Shown piece after piece: positions 16,250-24,723 of a stretch of 64,000 nt of DNA; position 1 is the stretch's first letter, and the number at the start of each line of letters is the position of its first letter. The translations under genes were made by a program, and so were the position numbers. This stretch comes from Mycolicibacterium aurum (GTDB lineage: Bacteria; Actinomycetota; Actinomycetes; Mycobacteriales; Mycobacteriaceae): contig LT549889.1 in NCBI GenBank assembly GCA_900078775.1, positions 2,046,001 to 2,110,000 of the forward strand, read 5' to 3'. The notes beneath the pieces were generated by a model. It made no database searches. It was not told where the DNA came from and saw only the letters and a program-made list of their open reading frames with translations.

Positions 16250-17506
16250 ATGCCGACACCCGACCTTCCTGCCGGATTCGACTTCACCGATCCGGACATC
16301 TACGCCGAGCGACTACCGGTGGACGAACTCGCTCAGATGCGCAAGGTTGCCCCGATCTGGTGGAACCCGCAACCGGAAGGCGTCGGCGGGTTCGACGACG
16401 GCGGCTTCTGGGTGGTCACCAAACACAAGGACGTCAAGGAGGTCTCCCGGCGGAGCGACGTGTTCTCCAGCCTGGAGAAGACCGCGCTGCCCCGCTACAA
16501 GGACGGCACCGTGCGCGAGCAGATCGACTCCGGCAAGTTCGTGCTGTTGAACATGGATGCCCCGCACCACACCCACCTGCGCAAGATCATCTCGCGGGCC
16601 TTCACCCCGCGGGCGGTCGAACAACTGCGCGACGACCTGGCCGAACGGGCCCGCCAGATCGCGGCCGCCGCGGCGGCGAGCGGACGCGGGGACTTCGTCG
16701 AGCAGGTGTCGTGTGAATTGCCGCTGCAGGCCATCGCCGGGTTGATGGGGGTGCCGCAGGAGGACCGGATGAAGCTGTTCCACTGGTCCAATCAGATGGT
16801 GGGCGACCAGGATCCGGAGTTCGCGAGCAACGACGCCATCAGCGCCTCGGTGGAACTGATCGGTTACGGCATGCAGATGGCCGCGCAGCGCAGCGCCAAT
16901 CCCGGCGACGATCTGGTCACCAAACTGGTGCAGGCCGACGTCGAGGGGCACAAGCTCTCCGACGACGAGTTCGGGTTCTTCGTCATCCTGCTGGCGGTGG
17001 CCGGCAATGAGACCACCCGCAACTCGATCACCCAGGGCATGATGGCCTTCACCGACTTCCCCGATCAGTGGGAGCTGTTCAAGCGGGACCGCCCGGCCAC
17101 CACCGCCGACGAGATCGTGCGGTGGGCGACACCGGTGACGTCCTTTCAGCGCACCGCCCTGGCGGACACCGAACTGGGCGGGGTGTCGATCAAGAAGGGC
17201 CAGCGGGTGGTGATGTTCTACCGCTCGGCCAACTTCGACGAGGACGTCTTCACCGACCCGTTCCGGTTCGACATCCTGCGCGACCCCAACCCGCACGTGG
17301 GTTTCGGCGGCACCGGGGCGCACTACTGCATCGGCGCCAATTTGGCCCGGATGACGATCGACCTGATGTTCAACGCGATCGCCGACGCGATGCCCGACCT
17401 CACCCCGCTGGCCGCCCCCGAGCGGCTGCGCTCGGGCTGGCTCAACGGCATCAAACACTGGCAGGTCGACTATTCCGGCTCGACGAAACAGGCTGTGGCG
17501 CAATGA
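16250..17506 (+). CDS. cyp125: cytochrome P450 CYP125 family (steroid C26/27-monooxygenase)
   Basis: A 418-residue soluble P450. It follows the CYP125 pattern through its length: LPAGFDFTDPDIYAERLPV at the N-terminus, NMDAPHHTHLRKIISRAFTP, the I-helix AGNETTRNSITQGM, EIVRW (ExxR), and the heme loop GFGGTGAHYCIG with Cys360. CYP125 oxidises the terminal methyl of the cholesterol side chain. In M. tuberculosis the gene lies in the KstR igr operon. Here the igr neighbours are absent and the promoter carries a different palindrome, so this is probably a paralogue. ATG at 16250 follows CGGAGG. The 3' end overlaps the convergent membrane-protein gene by 56 bases. Confidence 0.93.
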   Translation: MPTPDLPAGFDFTDPDIYAERLPVDELAQMRKVAPIWWNPQPEGVGGFDDGGFWVVTKHKDVKEVSRRSDVFSSLEKTALPRYKDGTVREQIDSGKFVLLNMDAPHHTHLRKIISRAFTPRAVEQLRDDLAERARQIAAAAAASGRGDFVEQVSCELPLQAIAGLMGVPQEDRMKLFHWSNQMVGDQDPEFASNDAISASVELIGYGMQMAAQRSANPGDDLVTKLVQADVEGHKLSDDEFGFFVILLAVAGNETTRNSITQGMMAFTDFPDQWELFKRDRPATTADEIVRWATPVTSFQRTALADTELGGVSIKKGQRVVMFYRSANFDEDVFTDPFRFDILRDPNPHVGFGGTGAHYCIGANLARMTIDLMFNAIADAMPDLTPLAAPERLRSGWLNGIKHWQVDYSGSTKQAVAQ

Positions 17507-17807
17507 CTCCAGAAACGCTGCGATAGTCCAGGATCGAGCGCCAGAAGTCCTCATCGATCTCGCCGTTGCGGCGCAGCACCATCGCCAAGCCGGTCGCCAT
17601 CGCGATACCCAGCAGCCCCAGCCACAGCCCGGCCAGCGCGATCAGCACCCATGCCACCGCGGTCAGCGTCGGCCACGGGGACAGCACGGCCAGCACCGGC
17701 GCGAAGAAGAATCCGGTGCCGATGTACCAGGACGATCCGGCACGGTCGCATCGCAGCACCGTGCGCAGCCACCTGGGGACCGGCGGTCGGGTGTCGCTGT
17801 TCGTCAT
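17451..17807 (-). CDS. small membrane protein, two predicted helices
   Basis: A 118-residue protein with two hydrophobic stretches in residues 25-80 (first WYIGTGFFFAPVLAVL, second AWVLIALAGLWLGLLGIAM) and hydrophilic ends. No family is recognised. ATG at 17805-17807 is preferred over an upstream start because the added residues would be unlike a membrane-protein N-terminus. The last 56 bases overlap cyp125 in antisense. The start faces the XRE regulator gene, with an ATTACC/GGTAAT inverted repeat between them, so it may be that regulator's target. Confidence 0.65.
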   Translation of the reverse strand: MTNSDTRPPVPRWLRTVLRCDRAGSSWYIGTGFFFAPVLAVLSPWPTLTAVAWVLIALAGLWLGLLGIAMATGLAMVLRRNGEIDEDFWRSILDYRSVSGVIAPQPVSSSRNSRPASV

Positions 17808-17841
17808 GCCTTCACGGTGGTCCGCACAGGTCAGTGCCGCA

Positions 17842-17858
17842 ATTACCCGGCAGGTAAT
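17842..17858. promoter_or_regulatory. inverted repeat ATTACC-N5-GGTAAT, operator candidate for the XRE regulator
   Basis: Perfect 6-base arms with a 5-base spacer lie in the 85-base gap between two divergent starts (17807 minus, 17893 plus). Position and symmetry fit autoregulation by the adjacent HTH protein together with control of the membrane-protein gene. Confidence 0.55.
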
Positions 17859-17892
17859 GGTGCCGCCGCCGGTTGTGGCCGACACTGGTCGG

Positions 17893-18675
17893 GTGACCGG
17901 TGTTCAACTACAGAATCCGCCGTTCGGGGCGCTGATGCGGTCGTGGCGGCAGCGCCGCCGGCTCAGCCAGCTCGATCTCGCGCTGGAGGCCGATGTGTCG
18001 GCCCGCCACGTCAGCTTCATCGAGACCGGGCGCTCGACCCCGAGCCGGGCCATGGTGCTGCGGCTCGCCGCGGCACTGGACGTGCCGGCCCGCGAGCAGA
18101 ACCAGCTGCTGCTGGCCGCCGGTCTGGCGCCGGCCTATGCCGAGCGCAGCCTCGACGACCCGGGGATGTCCGCAGTGCGTACCGGGCTGGAGCGGGTTCT
18201 CAACGCCTACAACCCTTTTCCCTGCCTGGCAGTGGACCGGAGCTGGAATGTGCTGCAGATCAACGCCGGTGCGAATTTGCTCATCGAAGGGGTGGCCGCG
18301 CATCTGCTGGCCGAACCCAACGCGCTGCGCATCTCCCTGCACCCCGACGGACTGGCGCCGCGCATCCGCAACCTCGCCCAGTGGCGGCATTTCGTGATCG
18401 GGCGGCTGCGCCGGGAGACCGCGCTGACCGGGTCGGCCGAGACGGCAGCCCTGCTGGCCGAGATCGAGGCCTACCCGGGCGGGCTGGACGAATCGACTGA
18501 TCTCGGCGGTGTGGTGGTGCCGCTGGAGCTGTCCACCCCCGACGGCGCTCTCACCTTCCTGAGCACCGTCACCACCTTCGGGACCGCACTGGACCTGACC
18601 GCGGCCGAACTCAGCATCGAGGCCTTCCTGCCCGCGGACGACGCGACCGCCCGGGCGCTGCACGCCGGCAATTAA
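17893..18675 (+). CDS. XRE family transcriptional regulator with MmyB-like ligand domain
   Basis: A 260-residue regulator. The helix-turn-helix is at residues 15-70 (RRRLSQLDLALEADVSARHV, then the ETGRSTPS turn). The C-terminal half matches the MmyB-type ligand-binding domain (AYNPFPCLAVDRSWNVLQIN). MmyB-like regulators bind long-chain or hydrophobic ligands and usually control a neighbouring redox gene. A GTG start at 17893 places the HTH near the N-terminus; an earlier start would add about 109 residues reading antisense to the membrane protein and is rejected. A carboxymuconolactone decarboxylase-like gene follows 55 bases downstream. Confidence 0.88.
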   Translation: MTGVQLQNPPFGALMRSWRQRRRLSQLDLALEADVSARHVSFIETGRSTPSRAMVLRLAAALDVPAREQNQLLLAAGLAPAYAERSLDDPGMSAVRTGLERVLNAYNPFPCLAVDRSWNVLQINAGANLLIEGVAAHLLAEPNALRISLHPDGLAPRIRNLAQWRHFVIGRLRRETALTGSAETAALLAEIEAYPGGLDESTDLGGVVVPLELSTPDGALTFLSTVTTFGTALDLTAAELSIEAFLPADDATARALHAGN

Positions 18676-18730
18676 CTCGCGCAGCGCAAAACCGTGGCAG
18701 CCGAACGCCGTTGCGAGCATGGTCATCCCC

Positions 18731-19342
18731 ATGACCGCCACCGCTGATGCCCCCGCGTTGACCCCGACCGCCATCTCCCGACTCAAGGTGCCCGCGCTCG
18801 ACGAGCTGGAGCGCCCCGCCGTGAAGGGTTTCTTCGCCAAGCAGCAACGCGAGGAGGGTCTGACGTCCAATTGGTTCCGCGCCCTGTCCCTCAACGAGGG
18901 CGACCTGGAGCGGCTGAACGGGTACCTGCTGCCGCTGCTGGGCACCGACGGGCGCGGCGGGCTCACCGACCGCGAGCGCGAGGTCGTCGCGACCGTGGTG
19001 TCCGGTGAGAACCGGTGCGCCTACTGCCACACCAACCATGCCAACAAGCTGGGCAAGGTGGCCGGCGACTGGTCCTTCGGCCAGCGGGTGGCCATCGACC
19101 ACACCCAGGTCACCGAGCTCACCGAGCGTGAACGCGCGCTGGCCGACCTCGCGGTCCTGGTCAACAACCATCCCCAGCAGATCCGCGAGGAGGATTACGA
19201 CCGGCTGCGCGCGCTGGGCCTCGACGATCACCTGATCCTGGAGGCCATCTCCATCGCGGCGTTCATCGGCGCCACCAACCGGATCGGCATCGCGCTGGCG
19301 GTGCCACCGAACCCGGAGTACACCGGCATCCCGGGGCACTGA
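18731..19342 (+). CDS. peroxidase-related / carboxymuconolactone decarboxylase-fold protein (AhpD-like)
   Basis: A 203-residue AhpD-fold protein with the redox CxxC motif CAYCHTNHANKL and a downstream histidine, as in the uncharacterised peroxidase-related family. Such proteins reduce hydroperoxides or act as thiol-disulfide carriers. Start ATG is at 18731; an in-frame ATG at 18719 is possible and neither has a clear ribosome site, so a leaderless transcript is plausible. It follows the XRE regulator on the same strand and may be controlled by it. A long hairpin follows the stop. Confidence 0.85.
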   Translation: MTATADAPALTPTAISRLKVPALDELERPAVKGFFAKQQREEGLTSNWFRALSLNEGDLERLNGYLLPLLGTDGRGGLTDREREVVATVVSGENRCAYCHTNHANKLGKVAGDWSFGQRVAIDHTQVTELTERERALADLAVLVNNHPQQIREEDYDRLRALGLDDHLILEAISIAAFIGATNRIGIALAVPPNPEYTGIPGH

Positions 19343-19347
19343 CCTGT

Positions 19348-19398
19348 CGATTTCGGCGCGCTCAGGTACGAAAGCCGCACCTGAGCGCGCCGAAGTCG
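19348..19398. terminator. long intergenic hairpin
   Basis: Arms TTCGGCGCGCTCAGGT (19352-19367) and ACCTGAGCGCGCCGAA (19379-19394) are perfectly complementary over 16 bases, and pairing extends 4 more bases outward with one G-T wobble. The loop is 11 bases. It lies just after the AhpD-like gene and before the FadR-type gene. It fits a terminator, although no U-run follows; a short intergenic repeat is the alternative. Confidence 0.6.
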
Positions 19399-19406
19399 CA
19401 ACAAAT

Positions 19407-19417
19407 TGGTCTGACCA
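19407..19417. promoter_or_regulatory. FadR/LldR-type operator TGGTCTGACCA
   Basis: The 11-base palindrome TGGTC-T-GACCA fits the TNGTNNNACNA pattern used by FadR-subfamily GntR regulators. It lies 37 bases before the start of such a regulator gene, so autoregulation of the regulator-hydroxylase pair is likely. Confidence 0.7.
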
Positions 19418-19453
19418 CTTGACCTCTTACCGGCCCGACGGCATGCTGGCGGC

Positions 19454-20176
19454 ATGGCGTTGCAACCGGTGAACCGGCGCTCGGTGCCCGAGGAGGTTTT
19501 CGAGCAGATCGTCGCCGATGTGCTCAGCGGCGAGATGAAACCCGGCGACCCGCTGCCCAGCGAGCGCCGCCTGGCCGAGGTGCTCGGGGTGTCCCGGCCC
19601 GCGGTCCGCGAGGCCCTCAAACGGCTCACCGCCGCCGGTCTGGTCGAGATCCGGCAGGGCGACACCACCACGGTTCGCGACTTCCGCCGCCACGCCGGAC
19701 TCGACCTGCTCCCCCGGTTGTTGTTCACCGCCGGTGAACTGGACACCGCGGTGATCCGCTCCATCCTGGAGACCCGCCTGCACAACGGGCCCAAGGTCGC
19801 CGAACTGGCCGCGTCCCGACGCGGCCCGGAACTCGCCGGTCTGCTCGACGCCAGCATCGAAGCGCTGGACAGCGCAACCGATCCCGTCGAGCGGCAACGG
19901 CACGCCCTGACCTTCTGGGACCACCTCGTCGACGCCGCGGACTCCATCGCCTTCCGGTTGATGTACAACACCTTGCGGGCCACCTACGAACCCGCGCTGC
20001 CCGCGCTCGCCGCGATGATGGCCGCCGAGGTCGGCCGGCCCGAGGCCTTCCACGCGATCGCCGCCGCGGTCAGGGTCGGTGATGCCGAGGCGGCCGAGAC
20101 CGCGGCCCGCGCCCTGCTGGAACCCGCCACCACCGCCCTGCTGAGGGCCCTCACCGAACTGGAGGCCCAGCGATGA
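19454..20176 (+). CDS. FadR-subfamily GntR transcriptional regulator
   Basis: A 240-residue regulator. The winged helix-turn-helix is at about 12-75 ([41 protein letters not shown]). The C-terminal all-helical FCD ligand domain contains metal-binding-type histidines. FCD ligands are usually carboxylates or acyl-CoA. ATG is at 19454. Its stop overlaps the fatty-acid hydroxylase-like gene by 4 bases, so the regulator and hydroxylase are made together, probably under self-control through the palindrome at 19407-19417. Confidence 0.9.
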   Translation: MALQPVNRRSVPEEVFEQIVADVLSGEMKPGDPLPSERRLAEVLGVSRPAVREALKRLTAAGLVEIRQGDTTTVRDFRRHAGLDLLPRLLFTAGELDTAVIRSILETRLHNGPKVAELAASRRGPELAGLLDASIEALDSATDPVERQRHALTFWDHLVDAADSIAFRLMYNTLRATYEPALPALAAMMAAEVGRPEAFHAIAAAVRVGDAEAAETAARALLEPATTALLRALTELEAQR

Positions 20177-20820
20177 GCACCCGCCGCGGCCTCACCCTGG
20201 CCGGGGCCGGCCGGGAGTTCGTGCGCCACCCGACCCCGTGGATGCTGACCGGCGCCCTGCTCGCCGCGGCGGGCGCCCGGATCGCGGTCGGTGACTGGCA
20301 ATTCACCGACCTGTTGGTACCGCTGGTGATGCTGGCGGTGTTCCCGTTCGCCGAGTGGCTGATCCACGTCGTGATCCTGCACTGGCGGCCGCGCCGGATC
20401 GCCGGGGTGACGGTGGACCCACTGCTGTCCCGTGAACACCGGGCCCACCATGTCGAACCGCGTGATCTGCCACTGGTGTTCATCCCGTGGCCGTCCCTGC
20501 TGTGGGTGCTGCCGGCGGCGGTATCGGTCGCGCTGACGGCGTTCCCCAGCCTCGGCCGGGGGATGACCTTCCTGGTGTTCCTCGCCGTGCTCGGCATCGG
20601 CTACGAGTGGTGCCACTATCTGATCCACACCGACTACAAGCCCAAAACCGCTGTCTACCGGTCGATCTGGCGCAACCACCGGCAACACCACTTCAAGAAC
20701 GAGCACTACTGGTTCACGGTGACCAGCAGCGGCACCGCGGACCGGGTGCTGGGCACCTACCCCGATCCGGGGGCCGTCGAATCCTCACCGACCGCGCGCA
20801 ATCTGCACGCCGGCGCCTAG
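20173..20820 (+). CDS. fatty acid hydroxylase / sterol desaturase superfamily membrane protein
   Basis: A 215-residue membrane di-iron enzyme. Histidine clusters are visible at [30 protein letters not shown] and [15 protein letters not shown], and hydrophobic helices lie between them. Family members hydroxylate or desaturate fatty acids, sterols or carotenoids; length and spacing are closest to bacterial fatty acid/carotene hydroxylases. ATG at 20173 overlaps the FadR-type regulator stop (ATGA). The convergent transpeptidase gene ends 14 bases downstream. Confidence 0.88.
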   Translation: MSTRRGLTLAGAGREFVRHPTPWMLTGALLAAAGARIAVGDWQFTDLLVPLVMLAVFPFAEWLIHVVILHWRPRRIAGVTVDPLLSREHRAHHVEPRDLPLVFIPWPSLLWVLPAAVSVALTAFPSLGRGMTFLVFLAVLGIGYEWCHYLIHTDYKPKTAVYRSIWRNHRQHHFKNEHYWFTVTSSGTADRVLGTYPDPGAVESSPTARNLHAGA

Positions 20821-20834
20821 CAGTCCGCGAAACC

Positions 20835-21581
20835 TCAGGCCTGCACGATGATCGGGTCACCGATGCTGACGTTGTTGTAGTACCAGTCGGCGTTGTCCGG
20901 GCTCAGGTTGATGCAGCCGTGGCTGACGTTGGCATAGCCCTGGGATCCGACCGACCACGGCGCGCCGTGCACGTACACCCCGCCCCAGGTGACCCGGACC
21001 GCGTCGTACACGGTGAGCTTGTAGCCCTCGGGGTCCTCCAGCGGAATGCCGATGGTGCGTGAATCCATCACCACCACGCTCTGCTTCTCCAGCGCGGTGA
21101 ACCGGCCGACCGGGGTCGCGAACTTGGGCTTGCCCATCGAGGCCGGCATCTCGCGGGCCACCTCACCGTCGATGCTGACGGTGAAGGTGTGTGCGCTGAT
21201 ATCGGCGACACCGACCACCTGGGCGCCGGTCTGGAAGGACGTCTTCAGGCCGTCGGCCTGCACGGTGATGGTCGAATGCGCGGGCCAGTACTCGGTCGGG
21301 GTGAACCGCACGGTCGCCTCGTCGAGCCACTCGTAGCTGCCGTCCGGCACCGTCGGTGCCGAGAACGTGATGCCGCGTTCGGCCACCGCGCGGTTGGCGA
21401 CCGGTTCGGCGAAGGTGACCGTGACCGGGTAGGCCACCCCGACGACTTCGCCGGGGGCCGGGGATACCGCCACCGCGGCGGCCGGGGTGGGCACCGCGGC
21501 GGCGCCCACGGCCGTGGACGTCATCGATGCGAGGGCGAAGACACCCGCGATGACCAGCAGATACTGATTGATTCTGCGCAC
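20835..21581 (-). CDS. L,D-transpeptidase (LdtA/LdtMt1-like)
   Basis: A 248-residue exported enzyme that makes 3-3 peptidoglycan cross-links. In order: signal peptide (1-28, ending VGAAA), one Ig-like domain (SPAPGEVVGVAYPVTVTFAE onward), then the YkuD catalytic domain with His205, His221 and Cys223 in SHGCINLS. Size and domain order match M. tuberculosis LdtMt1 (Rv0116c), which has one Ig domain, rather than LdtMt2 with two. The enzyme acts outside the membrane and is the carbapenem target class. ATG at 21579-21581; it stands as a single gene. Confidence 0.92.
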   Translation of the reverse strand: MRRINQYLLVIAGVFALASMTSTAVGAAAVPTPAAAVAVSPAPGEVVGVAYPVTVTFAEPVANRAVAERGITFSAPTVPDGSYEWLDEATVRFTPTEYWPAHSTITVQADGLKTSFQTGAQVVGVADISAHTFTVSIDGEVAREMPASMGKPKFATPVGRFTALEKQSVVVMDSRTIGIPLEDPEGYKLTVYDAVRVTWGGVYVHGAPWSVGSQGYANVSHGCINLSPDNADWYYNNVSIGDPIIVQA

Positions 21582-21679
21582 GCTGCCGAACCTCCCCTGA
21601 CTCCGGACATCCGGACCTGGCGTAATGATCTACATGGTAGATCGCGCCGGGCGCGAGAAATGTTAGCCAGCGAACGCGG

Positions 21680-22938
21680 TCAGCCCATGGACGGCGGCCG
21701 GATTACCGCCGGCGGCCCCTGATCATCCCCACCCAGCCGCAGCCGGTCCCTGATCCGCTGCAGCAGCGGCCTCTTGGGCGGCTCGTACACCGGCGCCACC
21801 ACCGGCGGCGGGGCCACCGGCGGCGGGGCCACCACCTGGGGCGGCGGGGCCGGCGCGACAGCCTCGAGGGGTGCCTCGTAGGGCAGCTCGGCGGGTGCGG
21901 TGTCGAGCACCGGGACGACCTCCACCGGCGGCGGGACGGCCTCCACGAAGGGTTCGGGGACCGGGACGACCTCGGCCGGCTCGGCGATCACCGGAGCCTC
22001 GGCCGGGGCGGCGCCGGGACCGGCGCCCGCGACGGCGGCGGCACCCGGGACGGGGCCGGTGAGGAGATCCGCTCCGCGGTGGCGGCCGGTTCGGGGGCGG
22101 CGACCTGCTGGCGCGGTGACAGCTGCACCGCGACCGCGACCGAGGCGGACACCACGAAGGTCAGCACACCGGCCACCAACAGCCCGGTGAAGGCCTGCGA
22201 CGGGGAAGGGCGACGTCCCTGTTCGTGCGGCCCGGGCGCTGCGGCGAACGGCCCGGTGTCCAGCGGCAGGTCCGCGCTGTGGGAGGAGGCCAGCGCCGCA
22301 CCCCGGGCCAATGCCAGCGGCGCTTCGGCCGGGGCGAACACCGGAACCGAGAGCGCTTCCTGCAGCCGCGGCAGCACCGCGTCGAAGCCGCCGGCCGACC
22401 CGACCAGCACCAGTGCCTCGGGCTGCCAGTCGGCCCGGGTGAACACCGTGCTGAGCCACCCGATCAGGCTCTCGTCGGAATCGATGGTGTGGTTGATCGC
22501 CGTCTGCACCGCGCCGTCGTCGGTGTGCACGACCAGGGCGATGGCGGTATCGGGTTCCAGGACGCAGACCGCACTGGTGCGGTAGCCGATCACCTCGGCC
22601 ATACCGCGGGCCAGCGCCTCGGTGGCCTCGGGCAGCCGGATCGGGACGACGTTGCCGAAACCGGATTCGGTCAGCGATTCCATCAGCAGGGACGCCTCGG
22701 CGTCCGCATCGTCGCTCCAGGTGACGCCGATGGACGTCAGGCGCCGTCCGTGGGAGGACGCGATCGCCTCGACCGCGGCCGCGGCCTGTTCGGTGGCCGC
22801 GCGGACGTCGGCGGCGTCGACGGCCAACTCGAAGGCGTCCTGCGGACCGCCGCCCGGGTGCGCATCATCGGGCGCACCGCCGACCACCACGACGGACAGC
22901 GATCGAGGTGTCATCGACAAGCCGAGCACCGCGTCCAC
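21680..22938 (-). CDS. DUF7159-like membrane-anchored protein, apparent frameshift
   Basis: The N-terminal frame (GTG at 22936-22938) encodes a mycobacterial DUF7159-like protein: an actin-fold-like domain beginning DAVLGLSMTPRSL, then a single transmembrane helix (AFTGLLVAGVLTFVVSASVA), then a stop at 21988. The expected proline-rich tail, with the basic end RPLLQRIRDRLRLGG, continues in another frame down to 21680. The two halves join if one base is added in the G4 run at 22052-22055 on the plus strand. Either the run was miscalled, or the gene is a real frameshift and the tail is lost. The function is unknown; an AAGGGG ribosome site precedes the GTG. Confidence 0.7.
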
Positions 22939-23206
22939 ATGAACCCCTTCGGACCCTTCGGCCGCACACGCGCGACCATCGAGACGTTGCAGTCATCGTC
23001 CCGTTACCGGGCTGACACTACCTCCGGAACCGCCCGCAGACCCACCTGTGCAGGAGATTGCCTGCGGGCAGGTTTGCCATTCGGCGACTCCGCCGACGTC
23101 GACGGGTGAGTCCGATTTTGCCCGCCTCGCAAGCGTCGACCTGCGCGGGCGGCGACTTCGGCGGAACGCCGCCACAGTCCGACCGCGTGCGTGCGAAGGT
23201 GAGGCA

Positions 23207-24685
23207 ATGACTGGGGAGGACCACACCGCACACGCTCGGACCGATCACCCGACAGCCCGCACGATCTTCGGGCATCCGATAGGCCTGGCCAATCTGTTCG
23301 GTGTCGAACTCTGGGAGCGCTTCTCCTTCTACGGGATGCTCACGATCCTGGGGTACTACCTGTACTACTCGGTGACCGACGGCGGCCTGGAGATGTCCAA
23401 GACCACCGCCACCGGCATCGTCGGCGCCTACGGCGGGCTGGTGTACCTGTCCACCGTGCTCGGCGGGTGGCTCGCCGACCGGGTCCTGGGCATGGAACGC
23501 ACCGTGTTCTATGGCGGCATCGTGGTGATGCTCGGCCACATCGCCCTGGCGGTGCTGCCCGGAATCTCCGGCGTGGCAACGGGTCTGGTGTTGGTCGCGC
23601 TGGGCTCCGGGGCGCTCAAGGCCAACGCGTCCTCGCTGCTGGGCACCCTGTACGACAAGGGTGACGCCCGCGCCGACGGCGGGTTCACCCTGTTCTATCT
23701 GGGCATCAACCTGGGCGCCTTCATCGGGCCGCTGATCACCGGGCTGCTGCAGACCCGCGTCGGGTTCCACTACGGGTTCGGTGCCGCGGCGGTCGGTATG
23801 GCGCTGGGTCTGGCGCAGTACGTGGTGTTCCGCCGCAACCTCGGCAGCCACGGACGCGCGGTACCCAATCCGCTGCCGCGCTCCGGTGTGCTGCCGGCCG
23901 CCGGGATCGCGGTCGGTGTCATCGTCGTGATCGTCGCCGCCTTCGCCACCGGCCTGGTGACACTGGCGAATCTGTCCCAGGTGACCACCGGGGTCATCAT
24001 CGCCGCCTCCATCGGTTACTTCACGCTGATGCTGAAGAGCCCGAAAGTGTCTGCGCTGGAACGCACCCGGGTGACCGCCTTCATCCCGTTGTTCATCGCC
24101 AACGCGGTGTTCTGGTCGCTGTTCCAGCAGATCTTCACCGTGCTGGCGGTGTATTCGGACGAGCGGATGAACTGGTCGATCTTCGGCTGGACCGCCCCGT
24201 CCAGTTGGATCGGGTCGATCGAGCCGATCTGGATCATCCTGCTCTCACCGGTCTTCGCGGTCATGTGGACCCGGCTCGGGCAGCGGGCCCCGACCACACC
24301 CCGCAAGTTCGCCTACGGTGTCATCGGGATGGGTGCGGCGTTCCTGCTGTTCCTGCCGATGGCCGGCACCACCGGGCGGGCCGTGCCCGCGCTGCTGGTG
24401 GTCGCGATCATGGCGGTCTTCGCGATCTCGGAGCTGATGATCTCGCCGATCGGTCTGGCGGTGACCACCCAACTCGCCCCCGACGCGTTCCGGGCGCAGA
24501 TGATGGCGCTGTACTTCTTCTCGGTCGGTCTCGGCACGTCCATGTCCGGGGTGCTGGCCGGCTATTACGACCCGGCACACGAGTTCGCGTACTTCGGCAT
24601 CCTCGGACTGGTTGCGATCGCCGCGGGGCTGATCGTGCTCGGCCTGACCGGCCGGATCAGCCGGCTGATGGAAGGCGTGCACTGA
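23207..24685 (+). CDS. POT/PTR family proton-coupled peptide transporter
   Basis: A 492-residue inner-membrane transporter with about 14 hydrophobic segments. The PTR2 signatures are present: ELWERFSFYGM near residue 32 (ExxER-type proton site) and FYLGINLGAFIGPLITG (about 160). It imports di- and tripeptides with protons. ATG at 23207 is supported by GAAGGTGAGG and by the short cytoplasmic N-terminus; a start 159 bases upstream is rejected. A 268-base gap to the divergent DUF7159-like gene holds no further gene that I can support. Confidence 0.93.
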   Translation: MTGEDHTAHARTDHPTARTIFGHPIGLANLFGVELWERFSFYGMLTILGYYLYYSVTDGGLEMSKTTATGIVGAYGGLVYLSTVLGGWLADRVLGMERTVFYGGIVVMLGHIALAVLPGISGVATGLVLVALGSGALKANASSLLGTLYDKGDARADGGFTLFYLGINLGAFIGPLITGLLQTRVGFHYGFGAAAVGMALGLAQYVVFRRNLGSHGRAVPNPLPRSGVLPAAGIAVGVIVVIVAAFATGLVTLANLSQVTTGVIIAASIGYFTLMLKSPKVSALERTRVTAFIPLFIANAVFWSLFQQIFTVLAVYSDERMNWSIFGWTAPSSWIGSIEPIWIILLSPVFAVMWTRLGQRAPTTPRKFAYGVIGMGAAFLLFLPMAGTTGRAVPALLVVAIMAVFAISELMISPIGLAVTTQLAPDAFRAQMMALYFFSVGLGTSMSGVLAGYYDPAHEFAYFGILGLVAIAAGLIVLGLTGRISRLMEGVH

Positions 24686-24723
24686 CCGCGGCGGTTACCG
24701 CTGCTTGACCGGATCTGCGGTCA
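24683..24723. terminator. possible bidirectional terminator between convergent genes
   Basis: TGACCGC (24683-24689) and GCGGTCA (24717-24723) are complementary and contain the stop codons of the two convergent genes. A smaller GCGGT-T-ACCGC hairpin lies inside. There is no U-run, so the call is weak. Confidence 0.35.
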
